From NCBI RefSeq assembly GCF_921293095.1, contig NW_025791658.1, positions 6,262,001 through 6,326,000 of the forward strand: a DNA stretch of 64,000 nt, read 5' to 3'. A program made the position numbers and the translations under genes. The stretch comes from Ischnura elegans. Lineage: Eukaryota > Arthropoda > Insecta > Odonata > Coenagrionidae. A model generated the notes under the pieces. That model was given only the letters and a program-made list of their open reading frames with translations. It did no database searches and was not told the DNA's origin. This document shows positions 53,722-64,000 of this stretch, piece by piece (within the stretch, counting starts at the first letter, position 1; each line of letters begins with the position of its first letter).

Positions 53722-54458
53722 CAGGCGGTCCCCGACTTTCGTACACAATGCGTTCCCGAGAACTTGCACGAAAAGTCGAATGTACGAAAGTCAAACCATT
53801 GAATTCCATACTAATTAGGGGTTACGTTCCAAAAGAGCGGAATATACATACTAAAACCTTTTTTTTCACGGATTTTATTTCAATTGACTTAATTTTAACA
53901 ATATGTCGATAAAACTCCTCAAATAATATAATTTCTTTCGAAAATACGCAGAAAATGCAAAGAAAAGTTTAAAAAACAATAACTCTGTTGGCTTTCGACT
54001 GAAACTTCCTCTTGGCGTTTAAGTTGACATTCCACTTATTACGTCCACTATAAATGAAAAGACATATCAAGAAGCATAACAAAATGTAATTGTTGAACCC
54101 GCACCTAGTTTTATTGAAAGATATTTGATGATGTCTAGTCAACTTCTTTTGAAAAATATCTTCAATGAAGGCTTTCTTCTTCTCTTGATAAAGGAGCCTA
54201 TAGCAGATCTCTCCCAAATAAATCACCTAGATTAGAGTCAACTACCAACAATTCCCTTCATTATATACGTTTGTATTGTTTGCATATACTGCCATTTGAA
54301 ACAATTGAATGTTGGGATGTGCAATAAACATCGCGGGAATTAAAAAAAAATTACAGGCCAACGTCCGAATGTCTGAATTTAGCGTACGAAAGTCAAGTAA
54401 AAGGTGCCAATTTTGAACGTACGAAAGTGCGAATTGTACGAAAGTTGAGGACCGCCTG
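53722..54458. mobile_element. pogo-type element 6 (CAGGCGGTCC)
   Basis: Ends CAGGCGGTCCCCGACTTTCG and inverted CAGGCGGTCCTCAACTTTCG, flanked by TA (53720-53721, 54459-54460). Subterminal GTACGAAAGT units occur on both sides. The empty site is visible in copy A near 49590 (TTTCATACAGTCATTTC), confirming insertion. 737 bp, no transposase. Confidence 0.92.
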
Positions 54459-55234
54459 TAGTCATTTCACCGAATTCCACCCTAAGGTTTCATACATACG
54501 CAGCCCCCAGATGTACAGGCACTGGTATCACATGCTAAGCACCCTTGATGGATGATTAATAATTAGAATTTTTTTCCTAAACACTGGTTGTATAGGATAA
54601 ACATTGACTAAATTAAGGGGGAGATCTCATATGAATCCTTCACTGCCATAAATGCTGTATGTCACTAAATCCTACATGAAATTTTACAAGCCAATGGCCA
54701 AACTAGTTAAATAGCGATTGACTTCAGGAGAAAATATTTTACTCAAAAAAACTTAAACTATACACAAATGTAAAAAGAAATGAAAATAATTATAAAAATA
54801 CATTAAATTTTACATTATTAGAAATCAATAACTATGCAAAAGTGTACTTATATCTTTATAAAGAAAAAAATTCTCCCATTCAAAGACATGTACACTTAAG
54901 TAAACAAAAATAGGGAAGTGCACTAATTTTTTTTATTGCTGAATTTGAAAGTTTAGCCTAAAAAAGAAACATTAGTATAGTCACTTTTATTTTCTGCATC
55001 TGGGGTATGCACTTTAAAATGTTTTGAAAGTCGGAAAATTTCATGTTGCGCTGAAACACAGTGCCTCCATCTTGATTGAGATGTGACGTCACAAGGCAGT
55101 AGTCACCAGTGGAGTATCGCTGTATTCCGTCGCCTTCTTTAGCGCCGCGAGAGTTTCCGGGAATCGGTGGAGTTTGCCTCCTAAAAATGTCGTCTAGTAC
55201 CGAAAACATGAATTCAAAATAGAATTAAAAATGA

Positions 55235-55395
55235 TTTTTTGTTCCAAATTTCATCTCGACGTGGAAACAAAAGCCTGGAGAAGATATTCATTCCCGTGCC
55301 TTAAGCACAAGCTATACGGAATAAATGGTTCAAGGCTGCTCCTGACTCTTACCTATCGATGATATTCTGTTTTGAAGATCATTTGAAGGTATTGT
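55235..55395 (+). pseudogene. THAP-type zinc-finger fragment
   Basis: The THAP pattern is recoverable across two frames: FVPNFIST in one; KIFIPVP, then after a TAA IRNKWFKAAPDSYLSM and FCFEDHLK in another. FVPNC.S, IFI.VP, WFKAA and FC.EDHF are hallmark positions. One frameshift and a stop make it non-functional. A possible donor GTATTG follows the EDH codons. Confidence 0.6.
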
Positions 55396-56394
55396 AAGAT
55401 CAAATTGATATTTATATTATAATAATTTACTTAATAGGTCCCTCAGTCACATCAGAAAGTGTGTTGAGTCAAAATATAGCATCTTCCGCATAGGCCTACG
55501 TAATTTATAAACTGAAAGTAGTTTGGTTAAAGAATTATGGCGCGACTGTTTTTTTACACGACCGGGCAAAATGCGTACTTTGCCCATGATATGTGCATAT
55601 ATGATAACAAACGGTTTTTGTTAAAGTTAATCTTTATTTGTTGAAATTAGTACATTTATAGGTGATACAGATATAAAGGTACACGGCAGGTCGCGCGGCG
55701 TAATTTGTACTCCACTGGTGACGGGTTCATCTTGCTGATCTAAAAAATTAGCTACAATACCTCGAACTCACAATATAGGCAGTCAAAGTACATTGTAAGA
55801 ATACACGAGACCATTATAGCCCAGAATGAACGTACAATGTCGAAATCCTTGGTTTTCAAAGATTGACGTATTTTATACGCCAGCACGCTCGGTCCAGGGT
55901 TATCAACTTTTATTTCATCCCATTTGTTAGTTGAAATTATATTTCAGAATGGTTCTTTTAGCACTGCTACTGAGGTAAACTGGTAAGTACTGAGTACAAG
56001 GTACTGAGGTATGTACTGAGTAAGTAAACTCCCTTTGGAGTAATGTGAATTACAAGTGTTCGAGATATATGGCATTTTATATTCGCTTTGTGTTCTTATT
56101 AATTATGCCTGTGCGCATATTGTTGCTTGCCGCGAGCCTTTAATGGTATGTGCTCTTGCAAGAGTGGTTTTCATTTTTAATGTGGAAGTTGGTCAGTATA
56201 AGCAAAGAAAAAATTAACATTTTAGCACACACCAACCCTTGTAGTCTCTCGGCGTTTGTAATGACACTGCTAAAATACCTAAATGCCATAATGACGATAA
56301 AAAAATTGTCTCATGTCAATGATTGCTGCAATTATAATTAATGATAAACTAGACGCCGCATGATCACAATGAAGGCAAACAAAAAATAATGCCG

Positions 56395-56475
56395 TGACGT
56401 AGATTTGAACCACGAACCTTCGGGTAACATCTTTCTATAGACTCGTGCACGCTACCACTACCCCAACCGTCTCAA
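56395..56475 (-). ncRNA. tRNA-like sequence (minus strand)
   Basis: The minus strand has GGGGTAGTGGTAGCGTGC (D-arm/A-box-like) and CGTGGTTCAAATCTACG, a 5-bp T-stem with intact loop and B box. The acceptor stem does not pair well, and the middle is too long for a normal anticodon arm. Likely a tRNA pseudogene or SINE head. Confidence 0.4.
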
Positions 56476-57413
56476 TGGGAAAATGTTGATATTTTAAATT
56501 TATATATATAACTTGTAAAAAGTAACGCATGAAAATTAATTAATTACAGCCTAACTAACGCCCTAATTGAAAAAGATGCAGCAAGGTACGCGGTCTCCCC
56601 TTGTTAGCCTTAACGTCTCGCATTTCTATGGAGCGTTGAACCTGTCCTCCTTATTCAAAAATTCAGTAACCATAAATACATCAAAGTTTGGTATACCATT
56701 TATAAATCGTTGGAATTTTCCTTCTCCCAACCAAGATTATCTTTTCTTTAACCCATCCTGGACAGCGAACCATTGTAACAACCAGCCAGCTCGGAAATAA
56801 GGCTAACATCCCATGATTCTAGTATAGCGAAGGGCGAACGTTCCGGCCGGCGTGAATACACACGCAACGAATAAGTCTTGCAGCAAACATCTGAAATAGG
56901 TTTATTAGTTTGACTCGGTTCTTACAAAAAAAGTTTGTGCCAAAATATACCCAGCGAAAAATAAATGCCATCATGCATTTATTAAAGATTCAATGTGCTA
57001 TTCGTACTACTCTTTCCAAACTTGAAGTTGACACGTAAATGAATATTAATATATTACGCAATGATGAAGTCGTTTGCTCAAAAGAGAAGCAGCCACATAT
57101 ATAATCTGAAGATATTTTATGACAGCAAAAAACGGATACCCTCAAATTCTGTAATTTTTCTATGCAATAATAGTGGTAGAACTAAACGGTGTAGAAGCTG
57201 CCTTCTGCTACTGCCTTGTGACGTCACGGCCAATATTCAACATGGACACCCGTTTTCGCGGCCTTTGAATTTTTCCATATTTCAGACGGTCATCTCGAAT
57301 CAAGTATTCACTATTAGGATTTAAACTGTGGTTTTACGACATTATGTTATTCTGAACTCTAATTTAAAAAATGTGTTTGGTGCATTTGAAACACTAGTGC
57401 ACTTCCCTATTAT

Positions 57414-58640
57414 GCATGGATTACTAACTTATGTTCTTCATCCTTCAAAAAAGTTCAAAAAACTATTTCATGTGCATATATCATTGCAATCCCTTAAGTG
57501 TACTCACCCAGAGCCCCTGTCATCGAGTCAATGGTCATTTTACAGCTATTAAAAAGTTTTTCATCCTCGGTAAATGCAGGCTGAAAGGAAGAATCAACAT
57601 ATTAATCATGACTGAACAAGAGAATCAGCAGTATTTTAGGAAATTAACAACTACAACTGAATTAAAAACCATATTAGATCAAAATTAGATTTTTCCCCAG
57701 AAATATTTTGTTTTACAAAACAAAACTTTCTTCTCTGCACTTAAGAACGAGGCAATGTTTTCGTAAAGCAAAACATCGCTCCAAACAAAGTAAATCTCAG
57801 AGTAAAGAAAACAAAAGTCTTCTGCTTTGACCCAACATAAAACTGGAAGAAGCTGTACTCATTAAAAAAAAACATTAATTCATTGTTCTCCCAACCTTAG
57901 TCCTAAACAATTCCACAGAAATAATTAGTTTTACAAAATTGAACTTTATTCTACACATTCACAGCAATCAACTGCATTTTTTCTCATTTCCTTCAACAAA
58001 GAGAGAGCCTTTGAATTACATTCATTCTATATTGAGCTATTACTCTACCATTGATGTAATTTTTTTGACAATTGTTATCATCAACTTAGTACTCCAACGA
58101 TTAATTCAAAATGTAGAAATTTTTTATATCTTATCATGGTTCCATTTCCCAGTTGAAAATTTGTCTGTCTCCAGAGAATGGAGATCCATTTAAAATATTA
58201 ACAACCCTGAAAACGTAATAATTCCTGTGCTGCAAAGAATTAAGGCTAAATTTTGAAACAAGGCAATCATTTTTTAAAAGTAACACATCACAGTCAACAA
58301 AGTAAATCTCAGTGTAAACAAAACAACGACTCTTTTGCTTTGGCTCATCATGCAACTGGGATAAGTCGTAATTATTTAAGAAATCATTCAATAAATTCAC
58401 CAGAGTGAGTACCACCTTGAATCTGGATCATCATCTGAACAGGAATTGGTTACCTATGCATACAACAGTGGTCAGTTATGCTACCACCAGATTACAGAAA
58501 GCACTGTTGTTGAGGCCATAATTTGATGGGGGTAGGAAGAAAGAATGAAATGATCATTTTGGAGCAGTGAGAGTGATAATGCACACCCAAAAAGCTTTGG
58601 CAGAGAGGAGGAGATATTAAAGGAAGATAAGTTAAATTAT
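57414..58640. other. No gene assigned; possible 3' region of minus-strand gene
   Basis: AT-rich with two related blocks (AGTAAATCTCAG.GTAAA.AAAAC at ~57790 and ~58300). May be the 3' untranslated region or flank of the gene at 58648-60135. Confidence 0.35.
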
Positions 58641-58647
58641 TGTAAAG

Positions 58648-58739
58648 TTATGTAATTTCCTCTTTGGCTTCATTTGTTACTGTAGTGCGTAGCACAGCTA
58701 CAGAACTATTGTGTTCACATCTATCCTCGTCATCTGGTG
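58648..58739 (-). CDS. Candidate terminal exon of unknown gene
   Basis: A strong acceptor (TTTGCCTTCACAG) precedes 58739. Taken two bases into a codon, the frame reads PDDEDRCEHNSSVAVLRTTV and on to a TAA at 58648-58650. This phase does not match the preceding exon (phase 0), so either a small exon between them was missed or the phase-0 reading, which stops after 13 codons, is the real one. Tentative. Confidence 0.4.
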
Positions 58740-59137
58740 CTGTGAAGGCAAAGCATGCAGGATGCTTCATGTGTCTACCTTGCAAGTTTTCACTGACCCA
58801 GCTCAATCAGTTAAGTGGGATTTGCTGACTTTTAAGTTCTACACCCCACTCTTATCTCCACACATAAAAGTTTTTCAATTCCAACTACTTAGTTTAAAAG
58901 TTAAGAGTGAGCATAATTTGCAATTTATGACATCTCCATCATCAAAAAAAATGTATTTCACTGCTAATTCTGGAGAAAAGGACAAACATACATGTAATGA
59001 AGAAAATGGAGCTGATTACACTACCTTGTGGGACAAAAGATATATGCTTCTGCTAAATGATGCTAGCAATTTTCCACCAAGGATAGAATTGTATCAGAAT
59101 ACAACTGAATCACTAAACAATGCAAAAGTACACTTAC

Positions 59138-59257
59138 CAAGTCATCATTTGCCAGAGGGTCCGAAGCCTCACTTGAGATGCCAGCTGTGTTCGGTGAGTC
59201 AAATGCAGGATAATTCCCTCCACAGAGGAGCTGTTCATTCTCCTCTTTCACATTAAG
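59138..59257 (-). CDS. Internal exon of unknown gene (40 codons)
   Basis: Bounded by acceptor CATTTTCTTCTAG and donor TTG|GTAAGTG, both strong. Phase 0 at both ends. Encodes LNVKEENEQLLCGGNYPAFD onward, acidic and serine-rich, no known domain. The plus-strand open frame over the same DNA (58711-59256) is a shadow. Confidence 0.65.
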
Positions 59258-59623
59258 CTAGAAGAAAATGTTGAGTGTCAATATATAAAAGCAATATAAT
59301 AACCTTTAAATACTTTTTAAATTGATAATAAAGAAAAAAGTGTCCTATACCGGAGACGCACAACATTTCTGTCAGAAGATTAGTGATGTCGTACAATGAA
59401 GATTGACTTGCACGGCAAAAGATTAAGATCTCAAAGGTTTTGCTATATATGTACTGTAGAACTGGTAAAGTTGTACAACAGAAGCTTGCACATTTGATGG
59501 TGACTTCTCACACAAATGCATACATATACTAAAGGCAAACATACTTTTCTCATACAACTTAGAAGTTCCCTAAACTGATAGTTATTCTAATTTGGTTTCA
59601 CCACAGATGAGAATAAAACTTAC

Positions 59624-59791
59624 CATAACATTGGCTCGGGGTGATTGGCAGTCTTGCACAGGAATGTATATTTCAGTCATTTGAACTGAGCATGCGAACT
59701 GCGGAGTTCCTTCAATCGCATCTGGAATACATTCCTTTGTGTCAGCAGAAGATCCTGCATTGTCATCAGCTGTCTTCTCTTCCTTGATACT
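59624..59791 (-). CDS. Internal exon of unknown gene (56 codons)
   Basis: Bounded by acceptor CTTTCTCCACAG and donor ATG|GTAAGT. Phase 0 at both ends. Encodes SIKEEKTADDNAGSSADTKE and on to QDCQSPRANVM, acidic with no recognised domain. Matching phases with its neighbours support a real gene. Confidence 0.7.
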
Positions 59792-59865
59792 CTGTGGAGA
59801 AAGTAAAAGTGATAAACAGCTCACCTCCATAACAATCAACAAATAAGTGATTCCCACCGGGTGAC

Positions 59866-60135
59866 CTGTTCAGTCAGAGCCAACCTTTCAATGGCTAGCT
59901 CTGCCATCCTCCTCAGGGCATTGAGTGATGGACCAAAAATTTGTCTGCGCGAATGACCGTCGCTCTTTGACTGCTCAGACTTGCGAGTAATAGGTCCTCT
60001 CCACAAAGCTGCCAGCTCCGCCCGATTTCGGGTTTTTTCTGTAGTGCAGAGAGCTGCTACTCTCTGGTTGGCGTTAGTCGCCATGTGGCTGTGAGGTGGA
60101 TTTTCTCTTCCTCTCCCAAAAAGCTGAGGGTACAT
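59866..60135 (-). CDS. Candidate 5' exon of unknown gene
   Basis: Open from ATG 60135; a second ATG at 60081 (CACATGGCG, good initiation context) gives MATNANQRVAALCTTEKTRN and is my preferred start. It ends LALTEQ at a weaker donor CAG|GTCACC, phase 0. Basic middle (RGPITRKSEQSKSDGHSRRQ) followed by a probable helix (NALRRMAELAIERLALTEQ). Function unknown. A pyrimidine-rich tract upstream could be an acceptor for an earlier exon. Confidence 0.6.
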
Positions 60136-60589
60136 GCAGCCATTCCTTAATTTTTTTTTGTAATTACAGGAGTCATAATTTTATTTTATTTTCACCTCGT
60201 CTTACAAAGTGTGGTAAGATGAAGAGATGAAGTTGCTGGAGAAGGTGACCTGTGTGGGTGTGTGTTACGTCTAGAAACTTCCCCATTGGAGGTTTGTTTG
60301 CATATGGAGGAAATTCATCATTACTCCCAGAATTTTAATGAACTTGTATTAAAGTCTTGTAGAAATACAACTTGTATCTGTTACATTTCACCTCGTTGTA
60401 AAAGGTTGTGACGTACCTACCTTGGTGGTGCATCCAATGCATGCACCTGGCGCCCTATTTGTCTATCTCTCAACCAAGGTTTTGGGGAACCACCCTCATC
60501 CCTACCAGCATCGGTGCGTTCACCGAGTCACAGCTACGCCCGGGCAACAGACAAGTAAATTTTTATTATCTCGCGTAACTTGTCAATGT
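60136..60589. other. Upstream region of unknown gene, no further gene seen
   Basis: Would contain the promoter of the minus-strand gene. A plus-strand frame at 60422-60643 lacks recognisable motifs. Confidence 0.35.
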
Positions 60590-61375
60590 GGGACTTTGAC
60601 GTCGCAGTGGTCAACAAAAGAGGGATATCATGACGATCTCTGATGTCGTGTACCTGTTCAGAAGATTCATCCTCAAGGACATACTCCAGCAGCTGAGAAT
60701 GCCCTTCAACCAGAATATATCGGAACTGTTTCATCATGTACTGGCAAAAACATAATACATGAACGAAACAAGATTCCTTAAGCAGATGGAAGGTATCCCC
60801 ATGGGATGAAGTCTTAACTTCTCTGCTGCCATAGAACCTTTTTTAATGGATGATTTTGAGAAGAAGGCTTTATCCAGTGCCTCACAAAGTATAAATATTT
60901 TAACCACTACATAAATGACACATTCATCGGGTGGCCAGATGAGCTAAGATCAAGTTCACGATGGAGCAGAATAATAACGGATGTCTGCCATTCCTTGGCA
61001 TTCTAATACATCGAACAGAAGGCTGATCTTTTAGACATCAAGTGTACTGTAAGCCCATTCATACAGATCTCTGATTGAATGGGTGGAGTCACCACCATCC
61101 CACCCAATGAGGAGGGATACTGAAAATTTGGTTCCTTAACCATAGCCAATGAAGACAGCCTATCCATTGAATTGAAACACCCGTAAAAATTGTTGAGGCA
61201 TAATAGTACAGTGAAAAAGACATCCATTCTGCTCTAAAGAAACCCCAGAGTGAAAACACGCCCATCCTTACCTGAACCAAAAACAGAAAACCAGTCATGA
61301 GGGCTTGCCTCCCACTCATTTCCACTATATCCAGGAGAATATCGAGGATTCTGGGAATAAACAAATTGAGACAAA
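60590..61375 (+). pseudogene. Penelope-like element RT, 5' piece
   Basis: Across many stops and frameshifts, Penelope reverse transcriptase landmarks are seen in order: DVV.LF then ISELFHHVL, FLKQMEGIPMG, MDDFEKKAL, the YINDTFIGWP catalytic region (canonical YVDDTF, first Asp changed to Asn), CLPFLGILIHR, and finally LISTISRRISRILG. Old and inactive. It is interrupted at 61376 by a hAT MITE and resumes at 63591. Confidence 0.75.
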
Positions 61376-61714
61376 TAGGGATGGTCGGATCGGTTACCTC
61401 GGATCCAAATATCCACGGATATTGCCCTTCATTGGATACATCGGATCCAAAGTCGCGGAAGACATCGGATCTGGATCCAAAATTTTAAATAATAGCTTCA
61501 GTGAATGAAACGCGTGATAAGGGTGGAAAGAGATCCGATTCGCTCTTCGAATGTGCCGTTGCATGCGATTCTTGTCCCACTCATGAACCGTTTTGTTTGA
61601 AAGCTCTCGCAGAGGTTACATAGGAGAATTTCAGCCCTAGAAAATAAAAAAGGCAAAATATGACTGGCACATAGTGTGACTCTTCTCAGGAGATTGAACA
61701 ATCATCGGGGGAAT

Positions 61715-62373
61715 AGAGGAGATTCCTTCATCGAAGAAAACGAAAGGCATTGATTGCGATTCGTTACCCATCATTAGTGTATTCATAATATACAAATTAT
61801 TTGGTTTTAGAAATAGTGATTTAGACGAATGGCAATTGTCAATTTTTATCCTCATTTAAAAAGGCCAGATTGGCGCCAATGCAATGCCACTCCACGTGAC
61901 GTCACAGGGACCTAGTTTGTACATGAGTAGATAGGAGTTTTACATCGTCTGAGATTAACAAACATGCATGAGTCACAGAGCTCAGAGAAACATGTCTCAA
62001 TAATTACTTATTAAAACTGGCTAAGGTCGGAGAGTTTTCTTCGTTTGATAAGGTATTAATAATCCTTATTTAAGCCAAGCGCTACCAGCTAGCAGGGTAC
62101 TCTGCTACCTTCTAGCATCCTGCATCGTATCAGCACTCAAAGCCTTGCCCCAAGGTCACCTCACTGGTGGCAGCGGGAACCAGAACGACATCACAGGGAG
62201 TTTTCCCGGCATTTATACATAGCTGTAACGTTTTTGCGCGCTTGAAAATTTTCACTTTTCATTTAATTGCAAAAAATAGATATCGTCATATAAAAATCTA
62301 AATGCGTGAAATACGTACTCCAGGAGTAATAATCTTTCAATTAAGGCAATAAAAAATAATAGAAAACCACCCT
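61715..62373 (-). mobile_element. GGGTGGTTTCC family element, copy 3
   Basis: Inverse of copy 1, ends AGAGGAGATTCC (decayed AGGGTAGTTTCC) and GAAAACCACCCT. Interior landmarks (GTAACGAATCGCAATCAATG inverse, AGTACGTATTTCACGC inverse) match copies 1 and 2. Confidence 0.8.
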
Positions 62374-63003
62374 GTTTCAGCGTCGTAGGATAATAACCAC
62401 GTCAGAAGTAGCTACGTCGCAGATTTTAGAAAACCACGCTGGACCGTCCATCAGCCTCTGTTTTTTTCCGAAATCACATGGACTATATATCATAGTCTTT
62501 TAAGGAAAATATAAATTTCCACGAGAACAATTGAAGCGTGTTTCCAACTGACCTTTCCCGTCTCACCCACTGACCTTTTTTGGCCCACCTGCTTCACTTC
62601 TCCATTTATAGACGACAAATGCTAGGTGAGTGCAGACTTTCATGGCCCGAAAATGTCTCGATATCTTCAACAATTAGATGACATTCATGAGATTTAAAAA
62701 AGAATTAGACCAAACCTGATGCATTCCTGATGAAATTTCTGTTTATTTTTCAGCGCTAATTGATTGCCACTAAGTTTTCTACTTACAATACAATAGTATA
62801 CTAATATGCAACATTGTCCAAACAGCACCAATTTTCAAAGAAACAAGCACAGCATCAACCCCTCAAACAAGTATAGATGGATTGGAAACGGCAATTGCAT
62901 CTCACCATACTGAAGCATTTTCGGGCGAAACGCAAGTCGGCTTGCGATTAGAAAGTGATAAAATTCAGGGGAAACGTAAGGAAAATCTGAATGCAGTCAC
63001 TGG
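62374..63003. other. No gene seen, insertion interior
   Basis: DNA lying within the expanded MITE, between two identified insertions. Origin not recognised. Confidence 0.35.
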
Positions 63004-63261
63004 CAGTGGGGTAGCCAGGAATTTATTTAGGGGTTCCAAAACCAGGGGGGGGGGGAATTTTTAAACGATAGGGTAAAAAGTAGTGTTTTCAGACTAATTT
63101 TAATACCCTCCACAATCGAAAAAAGACTTCATTTTTCAAAGAAATCTATTGTAAATTCATGATTTTTCAATATTTTGTTTCCTTTTACGAAGGAAAATAA
63201 TTATGTTTTTAAATTTTGGGGGGTCCGGACCCCCAGACTTCCCCCTTTATCTACGCCATTG
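63004..63261. mobile_element. hAT-like MITE (CAGTGGGGTAGCC)
   Basis: Left CAGTGGGGTAGCCAGG, right inverted CAATGGCGTAGATAAAGG, with G-rich run after the left end and GGGGGTCCGGACCCCC near the right. Flanking octamers GTCACTGG and GTTAGTGA agree at 5 of 8. 258 bp. Confidence 0.6.
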
Positions 63262-63590
63262 GTTAGTGATTTATCCGAAGATTTTTCCTATTTTCATTTC
63301 CAATCCCGAGCGTAACAGTTTAGCTTCTGAGCATGTAAAGATGTTTTTAAAAAACAACTTGAAAGCCTATAAAAATGATTTTTAATTTATAAAAATGTGT
63401 TTGAAAACCTAAAAATCATTCCTTCGATTGTACGTACCCAGAGTCAACTTGAATAATTACTTCGTTTAATTGCAGGAATTTGAAAATGCATTTGGATCCG
63501 AAAATATCCGATCCGAAAAATCTGGCTCTGAAAATCAAGGATCCAATCCGAATCTGGATCCGAAAAAAATCCTAGATCCATCCATCCCTA

Positions 63591-64000
63591 ATGATAATCA
63601 ATACGCCACTTTGGAAACTAATTAGCTTAGGAAACGAATAAGCTTAAGCTCGTGAGAACGCCCTTTGACCACAATATAGTAGACCTATTTCATCATGTTC
63701 TGAAACAACTGCAAAAATTACCTATTTACGCAGAATGAATACAGCAAAAATGCAAACACAGTGCTCTTACGAAACCCTTCGATGAAAACATGTCTGTCCT
63801 TAGTAGGATCGAAAATAAATAAAAACCAGGCATGAGGCCTTCCTTCCCATTCATCCACTTCATATCCAGGAAAATATCGAGGTTTTGGGGAATAACTCCA
63901 ATTGAGACAATCAATAAGCCACCTTGGAAACTAAAGAGTCAACTAACCAGAGTCAAGGATAATCTTGAACTGACGACCCCAGAAGCATACTTCATCCCCT
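63591..64000 (+). pseudogene. Penelope-like element pieces, running off the window
   Basis: 63591-63650 continues the interrupted copy (CACTTTGGAAACTAA matches CACCTTGGAAACTAAAG at 63923). From ~63680 a second copy repeats an LFHHVL segment, then FHSALTKPFDENMS-type sequence, FPFIHFISRKISRFWGI, and a linker ending QLTRVKDNLELTTPEAYFIP, which resembles the segment before the GIY-YIG domain of Penelope proteins. The end is outside the window. Confidence 0.65.

Larger units (their letters stand above)
52479..54530. repeat. Tandem unit copy B (~0.63 kb) with two insertions
   Basis: Begins just after the 49656 element and aligns with copy A (40280 onward). It carries a LINE tail (52868-53524) and a pogo element (53722-54458), neither present in copy A, while copy A's insertions are absent here. 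The order A, then B, implies an old direct duplication. Confidence 0.8.
54912..57413. mobile_element. Inverted-repeat unit enclosing a THAP fossil
   Basis: The outer tip AATAGGGAAGTGCACTA (about 54912) and the inner block GTGACGTCACAAGGCAGTAG (~55083-55102) recur inverted at 57397-57413 and ~57210-57229. The arms are about 190-210 bp, diverged between these anchors. A THAP domain remnant lies inside the left part. No clear target duplication. THAP plus terminal inverted repeats recalls P-element-like transposons, but no catalytic domain was recognised. Confidence 0.5.
61376..63590 (-). mobile_element. GGATCCGA hAT-like MITE, copy 2, with nested insertions
   Basis: Ends TAGGGATGGTCGGATCGG (left) and CCATCCATCCCTA (right). 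Sequence from 61376 to ~61712 and 63475 to 63590 is the inverse of the copy at 8456-8927; between them ~1.76 kb was inserted, including the elements at 61715-62373 and 63004-63261. Target duplication eroded (GAGACAAA / ATGATAAT). Confidence 0.8.

Noticed and set aside
58711..59256. 181-codon plus-strand open frame
   Set aside because: It lies antisense to well-spliced minus-strand exons, has no domain, and its composition matches reverse-complemented coding plus intron.

Overview
This is a eukaryotic window from a large, transposon-crowded genome, most likely an arthropod and probably an insect. The evidence is GT-AG introns with consensus splice sites, C2H2 zinc-finger arrays with TGEKPF/Y linkers, and a mobile-element mix of piggyBac, pogo/Tigger, hAT, Transib-like, Harbinger-like, RTE and Penelope-type sequences together with a tRNA-derived SINE. 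The species cannot be named from sequence alone. There are no operons, CRISPR arrays or other prokaryotic features. Nearly all the DNA is repeat-derived, and most small open frames are chance or repeat frames.

Three loci look like host genes. (1) A C2H2 zinc-finger exon at 3017-4164 (+) is cut by an in-frame TAG after finger 6, with two more good fingers beyond it. (2) Its paralogue at 33114-31325 (-) has 12 fingers and is intact. The two share an acidic N-terminal segment and the same intron phase, and they point toward each other. (3) A small multi-exon gene of unknown function lies at about 60135-58648 (-), recognised by strong splice sites between phase-0 exons.

The rest can be read as nested insertions. 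8254-11214: a hAT element containing a GGATCC-rich hAT MITE and a 2.2 kb Transib-like element with CACAGTG ends. 13023-16293: two hAT elements with perfect 8-bp target duplications. 19011-23620: a piggyBac element whose 611-residue transposase frame is broken only by a 1.9 kb Harbinger-like insertion with a 3-bp target duplication. 26041-30386: three nested inverted-repeat elements with a LINE fragment at the core. 36509-38773: a long-inverted-repeat element with an internal 340-bp tandem duplication.

40280-54530 is two tandem copies of a ~0.63 kb unit. Each copy was later loaded with different insertions: a pogo MITE, a DNA transposon carrying a near full-length RTE LINE, and a 3.4 kb Tigger in copy A; a LINE tail and another pogo MITE in copy B; and a 2.8 kb element with ~735-bp terminal inverted repeats between them. 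54912-57413 is an inverted-repeat unit holding a decayed THAP domain. 60590-64000 holds Penelope-like reverse transcriptase fossils split by a hAT MITE, itself carrying further insertions.

At least seven TA-flanked elements (six with pogo-type CAG ends, each with its own terminal sequence) and several TTAA-target families are present, so the window records many independent waves of cut-and-paste transposition. Only the zinc-finger gene on the minus strand and the small multi-exon gene look possibly functional.
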